Assembly (NCBI GenBank): GCA_964585585.1
Contig: CAZPEL010000049.1
Span: 1 to 5,187, forward strand
Direction of reading: 5' to 3'
Source of the DNA: CAZNAQ01 sp964585585
GTDB lineage: Bacteria; Patescibacteriota; Patescibacteriia; Patescibacteriales; JAGXOH01
Length of the DNA stretch: 5,187 nt
Shown here: in pieces, positions 5,000 through 5,187 of the stretch
How positions within the stretch are numbered: the stretch's first letter is position 1
How the letters are laid out: the number at the start of each line of letters is the position of its first letter
Translations under genes and position numbers: made by a program
Notes under the pieces: model-generated
Told to the model about the DNA's origin: nothing
What the model saw: the letters and a program-made list of their open reading frames with translations, nothing else
Databases searched by the model: none

Positions 5000-5107
5000 A
5001 TGGCATTAAAAAAAGAAAACAATTTCGCTTTCATAGACAGCCAAAACCTAAATCTAGGCATTCAAGAGCTGGGCTGGAAGTTGGAGTACAAAAAAAGCAC
5101 CGCTTAA
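5000..5107 (+). pseudogene. truncated NYN-domain (LabA/DUF88-like) protein, N-terminal fragment
   Basis: The 35-codon reading frame from ATG 5000 encodes FAFIDSQNLNLGIQELGWKL (residues 9-28) and then EYKK. I recognise this as the first strand and helix of NYN-domain proteins found widely in CPR genomes. It carries the characteristic F-I-D-x-x-N, where Asp13 would be a metal-binding residue of the PIN-like ribonuclease fold. Family members usually run to about 150-200 residues. Here similarity stops after YKK and the frame ends Ser-Thr-Ala-stop, inside the left arm of a strong terminator (5092-5133). No continuation is seen in other frames up to the window end. There is no clear ribosome binding site. 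The likely reading is a gene cut off by deletion or insertion. A GTG at 4880 would extend the frame upstream, but only through repeat DNA. A functional micro-protein cannot be excluded. Confidence 0.65.
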
Positions 5108-5144
5108 GGACGGAACCTTAAGAGGTGCTTTTTATCGTGATTCT
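5090..5144 (-). ncRNA. candidate ~55-nt hairpin RNA, antisense to the NYN remnant's 3' end
   Basis: A transcript from the promoter at 5151-5178 would begin near 5144 and consist of about 10 nt plus the long hairpin, ending in the seven-U run at 5090-5096. It would be complementary to the last codons of the NYN remnant. The only basis is the placement of promoter and terminator. Alternatives are an accidental promoter match, or an attenuator with occasional readthrough. Confidence 0.3.
5092..5133. terminator. very strong bidirectional intrinsic terminator
   Basis: AAAAAGCACC (5092-5101) pairs with GGTGCTTTTT (5124-5133). After one G/A mismatch, CTTAAGG (5103-5109) pairs with CCTTAAG (5116-5122), around loop ACGGAA. 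The rightward strand ends in five T; the leftward strand ends in seven T (5090-5096), so it is at least as good leftward. The TAA stop of the NYN remnant lies in the left arm. Confidence 0.9.
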
Positions 5145-5150
5145 ATTTAT

Positions 5151-5178
5151 AGAATAACATGTAAAAGCATTTTGTCAA
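5151..5178 (-). promoter_or_regulatory. leftward consensus-like promoter aimed at the terminator
   Basis: On the minus strand: TTGACA (5173-5178), 16 bp, TATTCT (5151-5156), preceded by TGT to give an extended -10. Predicted start is about 5144, only about 11 nt before the terminator stem. AT-rich context is a caution, but the -35 is perfect. Confidence 0.6.
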
Positions 5179-5187
5179 TAGTTTTTT

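Overview
The window looks like a piece of a Patescibacteria (Candidate Phyla Radiation) metagenome scaffold. This is inferred from three things: a truncated NYN-domain ORF of a type I associate with that group, a DUF4143-type AAA ATPase, and intergenic DNA packed with short palindromic repeats of the AACCCCTC...CTCCCCTT type. No rRNA or marker gene is present, so the assignment is moderate. The standard bacterial code fits: the helicase ends at TGA exactly where its C-terminal domain should end, and the other genes end at TAA.

Layout, left to right. Positions 1-957 form one complete transcription unit: a sigma70-like promoter, a strong Shine-Dalgarno sequence, a hairpin between that sequence and the first ATG, a gene for a secreted LolA/LppX-like lipoprotein (133-885), and a strong intrinsic terminator (924-957). 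Positions 958-1311 hold only repeats and an assembly gap of exactly 100 N. The gap is flanked by two identical 55-base sequences, so the join may be an assembly artefact. An intrinsic terminator at 1318-1356 points rightward without any visible gene feeding it.

Positions 1401-3011 (minus strand) encode a DEAD-box RNA helicase of the DeaD/CsdA kind, with a C-terminal DbpA-type RNA-binding domain and a roughly 140-base 5' leader. Positions 3240-3540 contain no credible gene, only a 12-bp perfect inverted repeat and further copies of the palindromic repeat family.

Positions 3555-4807 hold a self-contained, AT-richer cassette: two overlapping promoters and an AAA/DUF4143 ATPase gene. The cassette lies between two 31-bp direct repeats (28/31 identical). 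Positions 4833-4979 are a dense run of small palindromes. At 5000-5107 is the first 32 or so residues of an NYN-domain protein, running directly into a very strong bidirectional terminator (5092-5133). A leftward consensus-like promoter at 5151-5178 fires straight into that terminator and could make an RNA of about 55 nt.

The three genes do not form an operon or an obvious pathway; each has its own signals. The window's most unusual content is intergenic: a modular, nested family of palindromes, the gap created at one of its copies, the leader hairpin of the lipoprotein gene, and the promoter-terminator mini-unit over the truncated NYN gene. I see no convincing new multi-gene defence or biosynthetic system.
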